From the NCBI GenBank assembly GCA_963806635.1, contig CAWDZA010000002.1, positions 62,001 through 126,000 of the forward strand: a DNA stretch of 64,000 nt, in the 5' to 3' direction. How positions within the stretch are numbered: position 1 is the stretch's first letter; each line of letters begins with the position of its first letter. A program made the translations under genes and the position numbers. Under the pieces are notes generated by a model. It had not been told where the DNA came from. It saw only the letters and a list, made by a program, of their open reading frames with translations, and did not search any database. Shown in pieces: positions 63,812 through 64,000 of this stretch. This DNA is from CAVVEQ01 sp963806635 (lineage in GTDB: Bacteria; Chloroflexota; Anaerolineae; Anaerolineales; Anaerolineaceae).

Positions 63812-64000
63812 TATTCCGCGCTGCCGGTGACGATGGTGCCCACATTCTCGCCCACCAAGGCGCGCTTGAGGGCGGCTTCATCCCACAGGTTGAGCACCAG
63901 GATGGGCAGCTTGTTTTCCATGCACAGGGAAATGGCGGTGCTGTCCATCACCTCCAGTTTGAGGTTGAGCGTTTCGAGGTAGGTGAGGTGGTCAAATTTC
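63808..64000 (-). CDS. pyrH: Uridylate kinase, C-terminal part (truncated by window end)
   Basis: The last 63 residues read …L-E-V-M-D-S-T-A-I-S-L-C-M…L-P-I-L-V-L-N-L…A-L-K-R-A-L-V-G-E-N-V-G-T, the UMP kinase (PyrH) C-terminus. PyrH converts UMP to UDP. The 5' part lies beyond base 64000. The stop TGA overlaps the putative TTG of the methyltransferase-like gene. Confidence 0.88.
   Translation of the reverse strand, partial: KFDHLTYLETLNLKLEVMDSTAISLCMENKLPILVLNLWDEAALKRALVGENVGTIVTGSAEY

Noticed and set aside
1..64000. CRISPR arrays, prophage or insertion sequences
   Set aside because: No regular repeat-spacer pattern, transposase, integrase or phage structural gene was found.

Overview
The window is about 64 kb of gene-dense bacterial chromosome with a GC content that looks like the high fifties. 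Gene content suggests a Chloroflexota bacterium, probably class Anaerolineae: an hrcA-grpE-dnaK-dnaJ-prmA heat-shock operon under CIRCE, an AAA ATPase/R3H gene, a small gene of the DUF6391 type lodged between radA and holA, an ABC exporter pair, and many large multi-membrane glycosyltransferase-like proteins. This placement comes from recognising families; no 16S rRNA gene lies in the window.

Layout. 1-2.8 kb: tail of one MDR oxidoreductase and a second one directly behind it, ychF, tRNA-Leu(CAA) and a small lipoprotein. 2.9-11 kb: a YfhO-like membrane protein, a MEMO family protein, priA and clpC. 11-21 kb: a DUF559 gene flanked by identical repeats, an aminotransferase, a sugar nucleotidyltransferase, an M3 peptidase, radA/DUF6391/holA, a PlsY-like protein, galE, a DUF1232 protein and a GT2. 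21.8-34.4 kb: comEC followed by a block of large membrane proteins (DUF6056, DUF6020-like, GT-C-like, GT87), a methyltransferase-GT2 fusion and plsC, which looks like a cell-envelope glycan and lipid cluster. 34.5-38.5 kb: an apparent selenoprotein joining J domain, DsbA-like and cyclophilin modules, then tmk and the ATPase/R3H gene. 39-45.7 kb: a two-domain fasciclin lipoprotein, a UbiA prenyltransferase, DegV, HD-GYP, an aldo/keto reductase and KamA. 45.9-51.7 kb: heat-shock operon. 51.9-58.4 kb: lipoprotein, ABC-F protein, ABC-2 exporter and a second UbiA-like enzyme. 58.9-64 kb: small membrane protein, pheST with a Phe T-box leader, a methyltransferase-like protein and the end of pyrH.

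Two things stand out. First, the gene at 34550-36148 has an in-frame TGA exactly where the first cysteine of a DsbA CxxC motif belongs, with a perfect 7-bp hairpin 16 nt downstream. This makes a U-P-Y-C selenoprotein inside an unusual three-domain membrane-anchored chaperone/redox/isomerase fusion. Second, at least a dozen conserved genes are interrupted by frameshifts. In the first 56 kb I resolved 20 shifts and every one requires dropping one extra base. From 56.5 kb to the end, deletions appear too and the density rises sharply. Insertion-biased sequence error is the simplest explanation, so these genes are annotated as single CDSs spanning the shifts rather than as pseudogenes.

Regulation visible in the DNA: a sigma-70-type promoter plus CIRCE before hrcA, a T-box with UUC specifier before pheS, a strong hairpin between dnaK and dnaJ, and several clean intrinsic terminators.
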